From the NCBI RefSeq assembly GCF_963678795.1, contig NZ_OY787452.1, forward strand, positions 124,001 through 188,000: a stretch of DNA of 64,000 bases, in the 5' to 3' direction. The position numbers and the translations under genes were made by a program. Positions within the stretch are counted from its first letter, which is position 1. Every line of letters starts with the position of its first letter. Of the stretch, positions 18,269-26,539 are shown piece after piece. The stretch is from an uncultured Methanoregula sp. GTDB taxonomy: Archaea > Halobacteriota > Methanomicrobia > Methanomicrobiales > Methanospirillaceae. The notes beneath the pieces are model-generated. The model was not told the DNA's origin. It saw nothing but the letters and a program-made list of their open reading frames with translations, and made no database searches.

Positions 18269-19858
18269 ATGAATCTTAGACAGCCAAATGCAAATGAAGC
18301 AACGGGAACGGTCAACCGCTCACGGAATGTTGCACCGTGCTCCGGTATCTGTACCCGGTGCCTTGACGGATGTAAAGGCAGCTGTGAGATCTGGTTATCA
18401 TCGTTCCGCGGCAGGGAAGTCCTCTATCCCGGCCCGTTCGGTGAGATCACCGCTGGTGCCGATAAGAATTACCCGATTGACTATTCCCACCTCAATATCC
18501 AGGGATATGCAGAAGGGGCAAAGGGACTTCCCGAAGGAACCGAGATCGGCCCGGACTCAGCGGTTTTCACCTCCGTTGACACCGAGACCGAGTACGGCTG
18601 GGACAAGAAAGTCCAGTTGAAGGTCCCGATCTTTACCGGTGCACTCGGTTCGACCGAGATTGCACGGGCAAACTGGGAACACTTCGCTGTTGGTGCAGCA
18701 ATCTCCGGTATCACGCTTGTCTGCGGTGAGAACGTCTGCGGTATCGACCCCGGCCTGAAACTTGATGCCAAACACAAAGTCAAGGAATCCCCCGAGATGG
18801 ACCGCCGGATCAGCCTGTACAAGAAATTCCACAACAAGTACGGTGAGATCCTCGTCCAGATGAACGTCGAGGACACCCGCCTAGGCGTTGCCGAGTACGT
18901 TGCAAGCAAGCACAACCTCGACACCATCGAGCTCAAGTGGGGACAGGGCGCCAAGTGCATCGGCGGCGAGATCAAAGTCAAGACCTTAGAGCGCGCCATC
19001 GAGCTCAAGAAGCGCGGCTACATCGTCCTCCCCGACCCGACCGTCAAGGAGAACCAGGCTGCATTCAAGGCCGGCGCCATCAAGGAATTCGAGCGCCACT
19101 CGCGCCTCGGCTTTGTTACCAAGGAAGGTTTCCTCGAGGAGATCGACCGGCTCCGCGACATCGGTTTCAAGCGTGTAACGCTCAAGACCGGTGCATACTC
19201 CATGGTCGAACTCGCCATGGCACTCCGATACTGTTCGGAAGCCAGGATCGACCTCCTGACCATCGACGGTGCCCCCGGCGGTACCGGCATGAGCCCGTGG
19301 CCGATGATGAACGAATGGGGTATCCCGACATTCTACCTCCAGGCACTCACCTACGAGTTCGCCCAGAAACTCGAGAAGAAGGGCTTCCGCGTCCCCGACC
19401 TCGCCATGGCTGGTGGGTTCTCCGATGAGCCCGGCGTCTTCAAGGCACTCGCCATGGGTAGCCCCTACTTCAAGGCAGTCTGTATGGGCCGCGGCCTCAT
19501 GATCCCCGGATTCGTTGGCAAGAACATCGAGAAGTGGATCAAGGATGGCGACCTGCCGAAGTCTGTCTCCAAGTACGGCAACAATGTCAACGAGATCTTT
19601 GTCTGCTACGAGGAGCTCAAGGAGAAGTACGGCAACAAGATGAAGGAGATCCCCATGGGCGCAGTCGGTGTCTACACCTATGCATCCAAGTTCCGCACCG
19701 GCCTCCAGCAGCTCATGGCAGGCAGCAGGAACTTCCGGCTCTCGACCATCACCCGCGACGACCTCATGGCACTGACCGAGGAAGCAGCCGGTGTCTCGGG
19801 CATCGAGTACGTCATGTCCGCACGGTACGACGAGGCCATGGGCCAGCTGCTCGACTGA
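18269..19858 (+). CDS. Archaeal glutamate synthase-like FMN protein (GltB central domain)
   Basis: This 529-residue protein matches the FMN-binding synthase domain of glutamate synthase, without the amidotransferase domain. A cysteine-rich N-terminus (CSGICTRCLDGCKGSCEIW) precedes the barrel. Barrel motifs include VKENQAAFKAGAIKEFERHS, TIDGAPGGTGMSP (the FMN/2-oxoglutarate region), PDLAMAGGFSDEPGVFKAL and KAVCMGRGLMIPG. It should form glutamate from 2-oxoglutarate and ammonia, with glutamine cleavage supplied elsewhere. ATG 18269 follows a GGAG and gives MNLRQPNANEA; the longer frame from 18224 is less likely. Its neighbourhood of PII, amt and glnA genes supports ammonium assimilation. A relative acting in methylamine-glutamate chemistry cannot be excluded. 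Confidence 0.85.
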   Translation: MNLRQPNANEATGTVNRSRNVAPCSGICTRCLDGCKGSCEIWLSSFRGREVLYPGPFGEITAGADKNYPIDYSHLNIQGYAEGAKGLPEGTEIGPDSAVFTSVDTETEYGWDKKVQLKVPIFTGALGSTEIARANWEHFAVGAAISGITLVCGENVCGIDPGLKLDAKHKVKESPEMDRRISLYKKFHNKYGEILVQMNVEDTRLGVAEYVASKHNLDTIELKWGQGAKCIGGEIKVKTLERAIELKKRGYIVLPDPTVKENQAAFKAGAIKEFERHSRLGFVTKEGFLEEIDRLRDIGFKRVTLKTGAYSMVELAMALRYCSEARIDLLTIDGAPGGTGMSPWPMMNEWGIPTFYLQALTYEFAQKLEKKGFRVPDLAMAGGFSDEPGVFKALAMGSPYFKAVCMGRGLMIPGFVGKNIEKWIKDGDLPKSVSKYGNNVNEIFVCYEELKEKYGNKMKEIPMGAVGVYTYASKFRTGLQQLMAGSRNFRLSTITRDDLMALTEEAAGVSGIEYVMSARYDEAMGQLLD

Positions 19859-20003
19859 TTGCTGACATATCAGTCCAGTTACGTCTGCTCGCCGGGGGCG
19901 ACCCCGGCAAATCTTTTTTGGAAGAACCGGTCCAGCAGGAACGGGCGTGAGGAATATCACTTAGAGCGATACGGAATAATAGCAATATGCCGTGTATAAG
20001 GGT

Positions 20004-20363
20004 CTACTTCACACCCGCTGACTTCAGTTTCTTTTCAATTTCTACCGAGATGCAGTAGAACCCGGGCAACGTGAAAAAACGTTTATCCTGTTCTATCGCT
20101 TCATGGATATCCTCATCTGATATTCCGTTCTGCCCGGGATCCAGGATTTCGTGGAACAGCACTGAACCGCTGCTTGGTGTTATCCTGCACAAGCAGCGCC
20201 ATTCGTAACCCGCCCTGATGTAATAATACGACTGCCCGATCACCGGACTTTTAGTGGTCTGTAATTGCTTCAGGATCATATCATACGGAGGTTCTGATTT
20301 GTTGAGCATGATGTACCGGGGCGGCAGAGGGACTGCACCGGTATTTTTCTTTCCTTCGGACAT
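20004..20363 (-). CDS. Unknown 119-residue protein behind the NifI-like pair
   Basis: I do not recognise this protein. It is soluble, begins MSEGKKNTGAVPLPPRYIML and contains an aromatic, beta-rich middle (IGQSYYYIRAGYEWRCLCRI) followed by FHEILDPGQNGISDEDIHEA and a basic C-terminus. Its start lies 11 bases after the stop of the NifI2-like gene, so it is in the same operon. By position it may be a partner or target of these PII proteins, which is inference from context only. Confidence 0.7.
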   Translation of the reverse strand: MSEGKKNTGAVPLPPRYIMLNKSEPPYDMILKQLQTTKSPVIGQSYYYIRAGYEWRCLCRITPSSGSVLFHEILDPGQNGISDEDIHEAIEQDKRFFTLPGFYCISVEIEKKLKSAGVK

Positions 20364-20374
20364 TATTCACCTCC

Positions 20375-20824
20375 TTATGACAGTGCCTTGTCGCCCAGTT
20401 CCCCTGTCCTGACCCGCATGGCACTGATCATCGGGCAGATGAAGATCCTCCCGTCGCCATGCCGGCCGGTCTGGTTGACATTCACGATCGCCTGAACAAT
20501 CCGGCTGACATCCTCATCGTACGCAACGATAATGAGCATTCGTTTTGGCAGGAAACCGAATGCAAACTCCGTATCCGGGTGTACCTGTGACCCGGTCATT
20601 CCGGTTCCGGCATCCGTTGAGTCGTTACAGGACGGGGCGTTTTCAATCTGCATCCGCATATTCCTGCTTAAGGATTCGCCCAGTTCCCGTGCGCTGACTT
20701 TCCCCTTTTGCTGGCCCCGGCCGGTGACATACAGGAGTGTCACCCCCGGGACACCGGTGGCTATAAGGGACTGTTTGGTATTTTCAACCTGTTCTTCCCG
20801 GAGGATGGCGATGATCTGCTTCAT
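20375..20824 (-). CDS. NifI2-like PII protein outside the nif operon
   Basis: This 149-residue PII-family signal protein resembles NifI2 of the nif operon in this window. The core strands are present (MKQIIAILREEQVENTKQSL, LLYVTGRGQQKG, KRMLIIVAYDEDVSRIVQAI) and the nucleotide loop reads NQTGRHGDGRIFICPM, ending MRVRTGELGDKAL. The T-loop is expanded to about 55 residues (SARELGESLS to HPDTEFAFGF), as in NifI2, and differs from the GlnK T-loop. NifI proteins sense 2-oxoglutarate and ATP/ADP. It lies 6 bases after the NifI1-like gene and 11 bases before an unknown gene. No nif structural gene is adjacent, so its target is probably not the local NifDK. Confidence 0.85.
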   Translation of the reverse strand: MKQIIAILREEQVENTKQSLIATGVPGVTLLYVTGRGQQKGKVSARELGESLSRNMRMQIENAPSCNDSTDAGTGMTGSQVHPDTEFAFGFLPKRMLIIVAYDEDVSRIVQAIVNVNQTGRHGDGRIFICPMISAMRVRTGELGDKALS

Positions 20825-20830
20825 ATCTTT

Positions 20831-21178
20831 TCAGGTTCCGCCTGCCTTGCCGGCAGTACGGATCGCGAAGTTATCCTCAACGTAGGTGATGAATATTTTT
20901 CCGTCGCCGATAGTACCTTCATCAGGTTTGTTTTTCTCCCGGGTCTTCGCTTCTGCCCGGATGATGCTGACTGTTTTTGCCACCTTGCCGTCCGGTACTA
21001 CGATCATCAGCATCTCCTTGGGAATTTCCGTGTAGTGAACTGCACCAAACGTAATTCCCATCTCCTTGCCGTGTCCGGTTACATGAAGGCGGGTCATCCC
21101 CGCTATTCCGGCAGCGTCGAGCGCGTTAACCACCCGTTGCGTTGATTCCGGCCGGATCACGGCCCAGATCATTTTCAT
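20831..21178 (-). CDS. NifI1-like PII protein outside the nif operon
   Basis: This 115-residue PII protein begins MKMIWAVIRPESTQRVVNAL and has RLHVTGHGKEMGITFG, a short T-loop VHYTEIPKEMLMIVV and the nucleotide loop EGTIGDGKIFITYVED, ending FAIRTAGKAG. The HYTEIPK segment corresponds to YDEIPK in the nif-operon NifI1 (35489-35815). NifI1 acts as a complex with NifI2, which is encoded next. The pair is on the same strand as amt-glnK but is separated from glnK by about 255 bases with a hairpin, so it may have its own promoter. A glnB label would also fit broadly. Confidence 0.85.
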   Translation of the reverse strand: MKMIWAVIRPESTQRVVNALDAAGIAGMTRLHVTGHGKEMGITFGAVHYTEIPKEMLMIVVPDGKVAKTVSIIRAEAKTREKNKPDEGTIGDGKIFITYVEDNFAIRTAGKAGGT

Positions 21179-21433
21179 GATTGGCTCTCACCGTCTCCTG
21201 ATACCAACATCAAAGACTGCCGGATTTCCCTTTAACGGGCCAGGCACAAGGATTGTTTCATGTGACTTTTTAGTTCTGCATAAAAGAATCCGGGACAACG
21301 TATCCTGCAGGTTGTTTGTGGTATTTCCTGAAATTGATTAGTGTGCAGCATCTATAGCCGGTCCCCGGGAGTGAATCCCCCCGGGCAGACCTCTGAAAAG
21401 ACTATAGTTGTGAATAATGTTTGTGTTTCTTTG
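21179..21433 (-). promoter_or_regulatory. Leader/terminator region between glnK and the NifI-like pair
   Basis: About 21360-21395 contains a GC-rich inverted repeat (CCCCGGGAGTG and CCCCCCGGGC), placed where a terminator of amt-glnK or a structured leader would be. No clear NrpR site or TATA box could be fixed. Confidence 0.35.
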
Positions 21434-21763
21434 TTACACCTCCGTTTCTCCGGTGCGGATCCGGATCGACTTTTCAACAGGCACGACAAAGATCTTGCCA
21501 TCCCCAATCTTCCCGGTGCGGGCGGATTCCGTAAGGGTAGCAATCAGTATATCGAGATCTTTCTCCCGTACAACAATCTCGATCTGGATCTTGGGTAGCA
21601 TATCGACCGTCATCAGACCTCCGCGGTATTCAAGGGTGATTCCTTTCTGCTCACCACGTCCTTTGACTTCTGAAACAGTCATCCCTTTGAATCCTTTTTC
21701 CTCCAGTGCTTTTTTGACGAACTCGAATCGTTCCGGTTTGATGATTGTTTTTACCAGTTTCAT
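21434..21763 (-). CDS. glnK: PII nitrogen regulatory protein GlnK
   Basis: This 109-residue trimeric PII protein binds ATP/ADP and 2-oxoglutarate and blocks the Amt channel when ammonium is plentiful. The start MKLVKTIIKPERFEFVKKAL, the T-loop KGRGEQKGITLEYRGGLM with the tyrosine at the tip, and the nucleotide loop SARTGKIGDGKIFVVPV are canonical. I chose ATG 21763 because GGAGGAG lies just upstream; the frame extends to 21832 inside amt without a credible start. It follows amt by 16 bases, the classic amtB-glnK pairing. Confidence 0.95.
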   Translation of the reverse strand: MKLVKTIIKPERFEFVKKALEEKGFKGMTVSEVKGRGEQKGITLEYRGGLMTVDMLPKIQIEIVVREKDLDILIATLTESARTGKIGDGKIFVVPVEKSIRIRTGETEV

Positions 21764-21779
21764 ATTGTCTCCTCCCGGC

Positions 21780-22997
21780 TCAGCACCGCTCCCCGTGCTG
21801 GGAGATGTCAAGCCCGACATATTCTTCCTCATCCGTTACCCGCAGCCCGATCGTTTTGTCGATAACAATTGCAAGGATGTAAGTTACCACGAACGCGTAG
21901 ATGACTGCCGCTCCGGCACCAACTACCTGTGCAATGAACTGGTGCGTGTTACCTTCGATCAGGCCTGACACGCCATTAATGGCAGCCACGGCGAAGATAC
22001 CGGTTGCAAGGGCACCCCAGAGGCCGCCCATGCCGTGCACTGCCCAGGCATCGAGGCTCTCGTCAACACCTTTTTTCTGGCGCCAGAGCATGATGCTGTA
22101 GCACAGGATACCCCCAACGGCCCCGATAATGATCGCTGCCATCGGTGTCACGTAACCGGCTGCCGGCGTTATCGCGACCAAGCCGGCCACTGCACCACTG
22201 ACAAACCCGAGCGAACTCGGCTTGCCGCCATGGGCCCAGCTCACCAGCATCCAGGCAAGGGCACCTGCTGCGGCTGCTATGTTGGTAGTAACGAACGCTA
22301 ATGACGCAAGACCGTTGGCTCCGACAGCACTGCCCGCATTGAACCCGAACCAGCCGAACCAGAGCAGGGCTGCACCAAGGATCGACCACGGGATGTTAGC
22401 CGGTTCCATGGCGTACTTGCCATAGCCGACACGTTTGCCGATCACAATCGCAAGCGCAAGTGCTGCAAAACCAGAACTGATGTGAACGACCGTACCACCC
22501 GCAAAGTCCACTGCACCGAACAGGGAGGACCAGCCACCGCCCCACACCCAGTGGGCCAGCGGATCATAGACTATGGTTGTCCAGAGGAGGGCAAAGATGA
22601 GATACGAGCTGAACTTGATGCGTTCTGCAAATCCCGAGGTCACAATAGCCATGGTAACGGTCGCGAACACGAGCTGGAAGACCATGTAAAGCAGTCCCGG
22701 TATCGCCGAACTGTACGGCCCCGGGTCCATCCCCACGTTATTTAATCCGACGTACTGTAAGTTGCCGATGAACCCGTTAAGCGAACTGGTGGGATCATTG
22801 CTGAATGCCAGCGAGTACCCGAACAACACCCACTGGATGCTGACGAGCGCAAAGGCAACGAACGAAAGGGTGATCATGTTGATGAAGTTTTTCTTCCGGA
22901 CAAGACCCCCATAGAAAAGTCCAACGCCCGGCGTCATGATCATGACGAGCGCCGTTGAGGCGAGGATCCATGCTGTTGCTCCTGTATCAATTGCCAT
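21780..22997 (-). CDS. amt: Ammonium transporter Amt
   Basis: This 405-residue membrane channel moves ammonium into the cell. It has about eleven hydrophobic helices and the Amt signatures [17 protein letters not shown] near the start, [31 protein letters not shown] (first pore histidine) and [18 protein letters not shown] (second pore histidine). The start [14 protein letters not shown] fits the family. It is transcribed with glnK and divergently from glnA. A palindrome in the shared upstream region and a 53-codon frame that ends 5 bases before its ATG suggest nitrogen control and possible translational coupling. Confidence 0.96.
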   Translation of the reverse strand: MAIDTGATAWILASTALVMIMTPGVGLFYGGLVRKKNFINMITLSFVAFALVSIQWVLFGYSLAFSNDPTSSLNGFIGNLQYVGLNNVGMDPGPYSSAIPGLLYMVFQLVFATVTMAIVTSGFAERIKFSSYLIFALLWTTIVYDPLAHWVWGGGWSSLFGAVDFAGGTVVHISSGFAALALAIVIGKRVGYGKYAMEPANIPWSILGAALLWFGWFGFNAGSAVGANGLASLAFVTTNIAAAAGALAWMLVSWAHGGKPSSLGFVSGAVAGLVAITPAAGYVTPMAAIIIGAVGGILCYSIMLWRQKKGVDESLDAWAVHGMGGLWGALATGIFAVAAINGVSGLIEGNTHQFIAQVVGAGAAVIYAFVVTYILAIVIDKTIGLRVTDEEEYVGLDISQHGERC

Positions 22998-23002
22998 TCA
23001 TT

Positions 23003-23164
23003 TCACCTGTGATGAAGACTGTAATGTTCGCGCCAGTCCGGGCCGATTGGTTCCCGGAGGGTGCTGCTGATCAGGGAAAGAATCCGGCATGTGACCGCAC
23101 TGAAAACCCGGAGCTCCGGAATGTCCCACAAACCGGCGCCTCCCACCATGCCTGATATCATCAT
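23003..23164 (-). CDS. Possible 53-residue leader peptide or small protein upstream of amt
   Basis: A frame starting at 23164 (ATGATG) is preceded by AGGAGGGAG, a very strong ribosome binding site, and ends TGA at 23003, 5 bases before the amt start. Its final codons contain the AGGTG that serves amt. The peptide begins MMISGMVGGAGLWD and ends WREHYSLHHR. It has no recognised domain. The spacing suggests translation coupled to amt, either a real small protein or a regulatory leader. Confidence in coding is limited without comparative data. Confidence 0.4.
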   Translation of the reverse strand: MMISGMVGGAGLWDIPELRVFSAVTCRILSLISSTLREPIGPDWREHYSLHHR

Positions 23165-23199
23165 GTCTCCCTCCTTTTCCCGATCTCTGGTTAAGTTTT

Positions 23200-23223
23200 G
23201 TAGGAAAGAATATTCGTTCCTAC
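23200..23223. promoter_or_regulatory. 24-bp palindrome between amt and glnA, probable nitrogen operator
   Basis: The site reads GTAGGAAAGAAT followed by ATTCGTTCCTAC. The two 12-base halves are reverse complements apart from one pair. The outer arms contain GGAA and TTCC, the half-sites known for the archaeal repressor NrpR, but at a spacing of 10 rather than 6. A TATA-like ATATTTAAATATTT follows at 23225-23238, pointing to glnA on one strand and amt on the other, so one site may control both. Confidence 0.6.
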
Positions 23224-23348
23224 ATATTTAAATATTTCTAATTAGAACATATTCTCCGGTGCATACCCGGCATGACAGGAATGCATAATCTGGTTTGCAC
23301 ATGCATTGAGCACCGTCTCAGTGCTTCCGTATATTGGATGGTGTTAGA

Positions 23349-24824
23349 ATGGCACACGCAAATAAACCAAAAAAAATGACAGAAATGACAAAAGAGCAGA
23401 TCAGTGGAGTTCACGCTCTTATTAAAAAGAAGAATATCCAGATCGTTGACCTGAAATTCAATGACCTGCCGGGCCTCTGGCAGCATTTCTCAATCCCGGC
23501 ATCGGAACTGAACGGTTCCACGGATCCCAAATCCGGGATCTGGTCGGAAGGGATCGGATTCGACGGGTCCTCAATCAGGGGATTCCAGAAGATCCAGGAG
23601 TCCGATATGCTACTCTACCTGGACACTTCCACGGCAGTTGTCGATCCGGTCTGTGAAGTCCCCACGCTCTCGATCATCTGTGATGTCTTCGATCCCCTCA
23701 CGAAACAGGCGTATACCCGCGACCCCCGGTTTATCGCCCACAAGGCAGAGGATTACCTCAGATCCACCGGTATCGCCGATGAGAGTTTCTGGGGGCCGGA
23801 GTACGAGTTCTTCCTTTTCGATGATGTCAGGTACTCCCAGAGTGTCAACCAGGGATCCTATTCCGTAGATTCCATTGAGGGGAGCTGGAATTCCGGCCGG
23901 AACGAGCAGCCGAATCTCGGATACAAGCCACGGTACAAGGAAGGATATTTCCCGGTACCTCCCCATGATTCGCTCCAGGATGTCCGGAGCCAGATGATCC
24001 TCAGGATGATCGAGACCGGTATCCCTGTCGAAGTGCATCACCATGAGGTTGCTACCGCCGGGCAAAACGAGATTGACATGCGGTACAGCTCGCTTGTCAG
24101 GATGGCAGATCACTGCATGATGTACAAGTATATTGTCAAGAACATGGCGCGGGAGTTCGGGATGGTGGCAACGTTCATGCCCAAGCCACTTTTCGGCGAT
24201 AACGGATCCGGTATGCACACACACCAGTCCCTGTGGAAAGACGGGAAGAACCTCTTCTTTGATCCTAAGGGATACGGCATGATCAGCCAGACAGCGAAAT
24301 ATTACATCGGGGGTCTCCTGAAGCATGCCAACGCACTCATGGCCTTCTGTGCTCCTTCAACCAATTCATACAAGCGACTCGTGCCGGGATACGAGGCACC
24401 GGTCAATCTTGTGTACTCGCTCCGGAACCGTTCCGCTGCCGTCCGGATCCCGATGTACTCGGAGAATCCCAAATCAAAACGGATCGAGTTCCGCCCGCCC
24501 GATCCTATGTGCAACCCGTACCTCTCGTTCTCGGCCCTGCTTATGGCTGGCATTGATGGTATCAAAAAGAAGATCGATCCCGGCCAGCCGTTCGAAGGCA
24601 ACACCTACGAGCTCGAAGGAACGGCGGCAAAGAAGCTCCCGACCGTTCCCGGCTCGCTCGAGCAGGCGATTGATGCACTCGAGGCAGACCACAGGTTCCT
24701 GCTCGAAGGCGGGGTCTTTACGCAGGACGTTATCGATGTCTGGATCGAATACAAACGTGCGGAGATGGACGGTGTCAGGCTCAGGCCCCACCCGTGGGAG
24801 TTCCACCTGTATTTCGATATGTAA
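23349..24824 (+). CDS. glnA: Glutamine synthetase type I
   Basis: This enzyme makes glutamine from glutamate, ammonia and ATP, as a cytosolic dodecamer. At 491 residues it is full length. Motifs include [17 protein letters not shown] (grasp domain), [10 protein letters not shown] (metal-binding glutamates), [42 protein letters not shown] and NRSAAVRIP, with RIEFRPPDP near the catalytic arginine. I chose ATG 23349 (MAHANKPKK); an in-frame ATG at 23334 adds five residues. It is divergent from amt-glnK, sharing a palindromic operator region, and ends before an oligo-T tract. Confidence 0.96.
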   Translation: MAHANKPKKMTEMTKEQISGVHALIKKKNIQIVDLKFNDLPGLWQHFSIPASELNGSTDPKSGIWSEGIGFDGSSIRGFQKIQESDMLLYLDTSTAVVDPVCEVPTLSIICDVFDPLTKQAYTRDPRFIAHKAEDYLRSTGIADESFWGPEYEFFLFDDVRYSQSVNQGSYSVDSIEGSWNSGRNEQPNLGYKPRYKEGYFPVPPHDSLQDVRSQMILRMIETGIPVEVHHHEVATAGQNEIDMRYSSLVRMADHCMMYKYIVKNMAREFGMVATFMPKPLFGDNGSGMHTHQSLWKDGKNLFFDPKGYGMISQTAKYYIGGLLKHANALMAFCAPSTNSYKRLVPGYEAPVNLVYSLRNRSAAVRIPMYSENPKSKRIEFRPPDPMCNPYLSFSALLMAGIDGIKKKIDPGQPFEGNTYELEGTAAKKLPTVPGSLEQAIDALEADHRFLLEGGVFTQDVIDVWIEYKRAEMDGVRLRPHPWEFHLYFDM

Positions 24825-24836
24825 CAATATCCCTTC

Positions 24837-24842
24837 TTTTTT
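24837..24842 (+). terminator. Short oligo-T behind glnA
   Basis: A T-rich run begins 12 bases after the glnA stop in the narrow space between the convergent genes. It is short, so the call is weak. Confidence 0.35.
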
Positions 24843-24926
24843 CCGAACAATCTTTGCAGCTTCTCCGGGTTTCTGGTGCGACACCTGTAGCAGGATTTGC
24901 CAGGCAGGGCTTTTGATTATTATCGA

Positions 24927-25820
24927 TCAGTTCCAGGGCAAAACAGATATCGGCCACGAGATCCTCAGGAAGCCGGATCTCACGGTCATTGAGAAAAAAA
25001 ATTCAGAAGTGTAAAACCGCATAGCCCCGATCGCTTCGCCATTGCAGACCAGTGGGATTGATGCCGAGGAGCGGTACCCGCGGAGGGCTGCTTCACCCTG
25101 GTAAATCTCCATCCGGGAATCGGAGGGGATATCATTACTGGTCATGGGCCGGCACTCGCGGATAGCTGTCCCGGTCCGGCCCATTCCTTTCGGGATATGA
25201 TCGATACTGATCGGGACCGTGCTCAGGTAGCCTTCCTCGTACCCGCATGCAGCGACCGGCCGGACTTCATGCGTTTTCGGGTCGACAATCCCGATCCAGG
25301 CCATCAGGAACTGCCCCTCGTCCACCGCGATCCGGCATACCTCTTCCAGGAGCTGTTTCCGGTCCCGGATGCGGATCACGGCACGGTTGGTCCGGGAAAG
25401 GACTGCATAGAGGCAGTTTAAGTGGAGGATTGTGTCGTTTGTTCGCTTCCGCTCCACCGCCCGCATGATCACGTGCGATAATTCGGCGAACTGTGACTTC
25501 GGTTCCCCGCCTTTCTGGAGGTAATAGTCCGCCCCGCAGTTCAGCGCCTCGATGACAATCTCCTCCCTCCTGCGGCTGGTGAATATGATGAACGGGAAGT
25601 GAAGCCATGCGGCGCGTACCTCTTTCAAGAACATGATCCCATCCATTCCTGCCATCTGGTAATCAGACAGCACCACATCGTACTGGCGAATCTTCATGAT
25701 CTCCAGCGCTACCGGGGCGGATTCCTGGATATCGATATGGGATTTTCCCGTCCGTTCAAGATACAGTTTCCCGACATCAAGAAGGAAGGGATCGTCATCA
25801 ACGTAGAGTACCGGGATCAT
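24927..25820 (-). CDS. Response regulator receiver-GAF protein, frameshifted near its end
   Basis: The 297-residue product has a receiver domain (residues 1-120; LYVDDDPFLL acidic pocket, VVLSDYQMAGMDGIMFLKE with the phospho-acceptor aspartate, IIFTSRRR, LQKGG) and a GAF domain from about residue 145 (LLEEVCRIAVDEG, MAWIGIVDP, GYRSSASIPLVCNGEAIGAM). After FYTSE the frame turns into unrelated residues. A one-base change in an eight-T tract (24994-25001) would restore NDREIRLPEDLVADICFALELID, the expected last GAF helix. The start overlaps modC by 4 bases, so it is coupled to molybdate transport. No kinase is adjacent. Confidence 0.8.
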   Translation of the reverse strand: MIPVLYVDDDPFLLDVGKLYLERTGKSHIDIQESAPVALEIMKIRQYDVVLSDYQMAGMDGIMFLKEVRAAWLHFPFIIFTSRRREEIVIEALNCGADYYLQKGGEPKSQFAELSHVIMRAVERKRTNDTILHLNCLYAVLSRTNRAVIRIRDRKQLLEEVCRIAVDEGQFLMAWIGIVDPKTHEVRPVAACGYEEGYLSTVPISIDHIPKGMGRTGTAIRECRPMTSNDIPSDSRMEIYQGEAALRGYRSSASIPLVCNGEAIGAMRFYTSEFFFSMTVRSGFLRISWPISVLPWN

Positions 25821-26539
25821 GGGCTGCCTGCTGAAAAATATTGATCGATGAACGGGTGCTTTCCCTCATGCAGGATCGCATCTGCATCACCGCAGAGCAC
25901 GATCCTTCCCTTTTCCATCAGGCAGATCCGGTCACCGAGAGCGATTGCATCCCGGAGATCGTGGGTAACAAGAATGACCGGGATCTTTGCACCTGCCAGT
26001 AATGTTTTGAGTTCCTGCCGCATCTGCACCTGCGTCCGGATATCAAGTGCACTGAACGGTTCATCGAGCAGGAGGCACTTTGGCTCCACCGCGAGCGCCC
26101 TGAGCAGGGCAACCCGCTGACGCTGGCCTCCAGACAGGCTTCCTACCATTTCATCGCAGACTCCCAGCAGGTCAAGCGATCCGGCAAGTTCCCGTATCCG
26201 GGCTTCGATTTCCTCCCGGGGGAGGTGACGGATGCGCAGGCCGTACGCGATGTTTTCGGCCACCGTCATATGCGGGAAGAGGGCATAGTCCTGGAAGACA
26301 AAACCCGTGCCACGGGATTCGGCAGGTATGCAGGTCCGGGTAGCCGTGTCGACAAAGGTTTCACCGCCAATCCGGATATGCCCGGTATCCGGCGTCATGA
26401 GCCCACCAACGAGGTTGAGGATCGACGATTTCCCGGCGCCGTTCTCTCCGAGTAGAACGAGAGTTCCCCCCTCAGGCATCTGTATGTCCACATCCAGTAC
26501 GAAATCCCGGAGACCTTTTTTTACCGAGATATCGATCAT
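25817..26539 (-). CDS. modC: Molybdate ABC transporter ATP-binding protein
   Basis: This 240-residue ATPase powers molybdate uptake. It has Walker A LLGENGAGKSSIL (about residues 32-42), the ABC signature GSLSGGQRQRVALLRAL, Walker B KCLLLDEPFSALD and the switch histidine in ILVTHDLRDAIAL. It lacks the C-terminal TOBE/Di-MOP molybdate-sensing domain found in many bacterial ModC proteins, so transport is probably not inhibited through that route. It overlaps modB by 4 bases upstream and the response-regulator gene by 4 bases downstream, so the three are translationally coupled. Confidence 0.92.
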   Translation of the reverse strand: MIDISVKKGLRDFVLDVDIQMPEGGTLVLLGENGAGKSSILNLVGGLMTPDTGHIRIGGETFVDTATRTCIPAESRGTGFVFQDYALFPHMTVAENIAYGLRIRHLPREEIEARIRELAGSLDLLGVCDEMVGSLSGGQRQRVALLRALAVEPKCLLLDEPFSALDIRTQVQMRQELKTLLAGAKIPVILVTHDLRDAIALGDRICLMEKGRIVLCGDADAILHEGKHPFIDQYFSAGSP

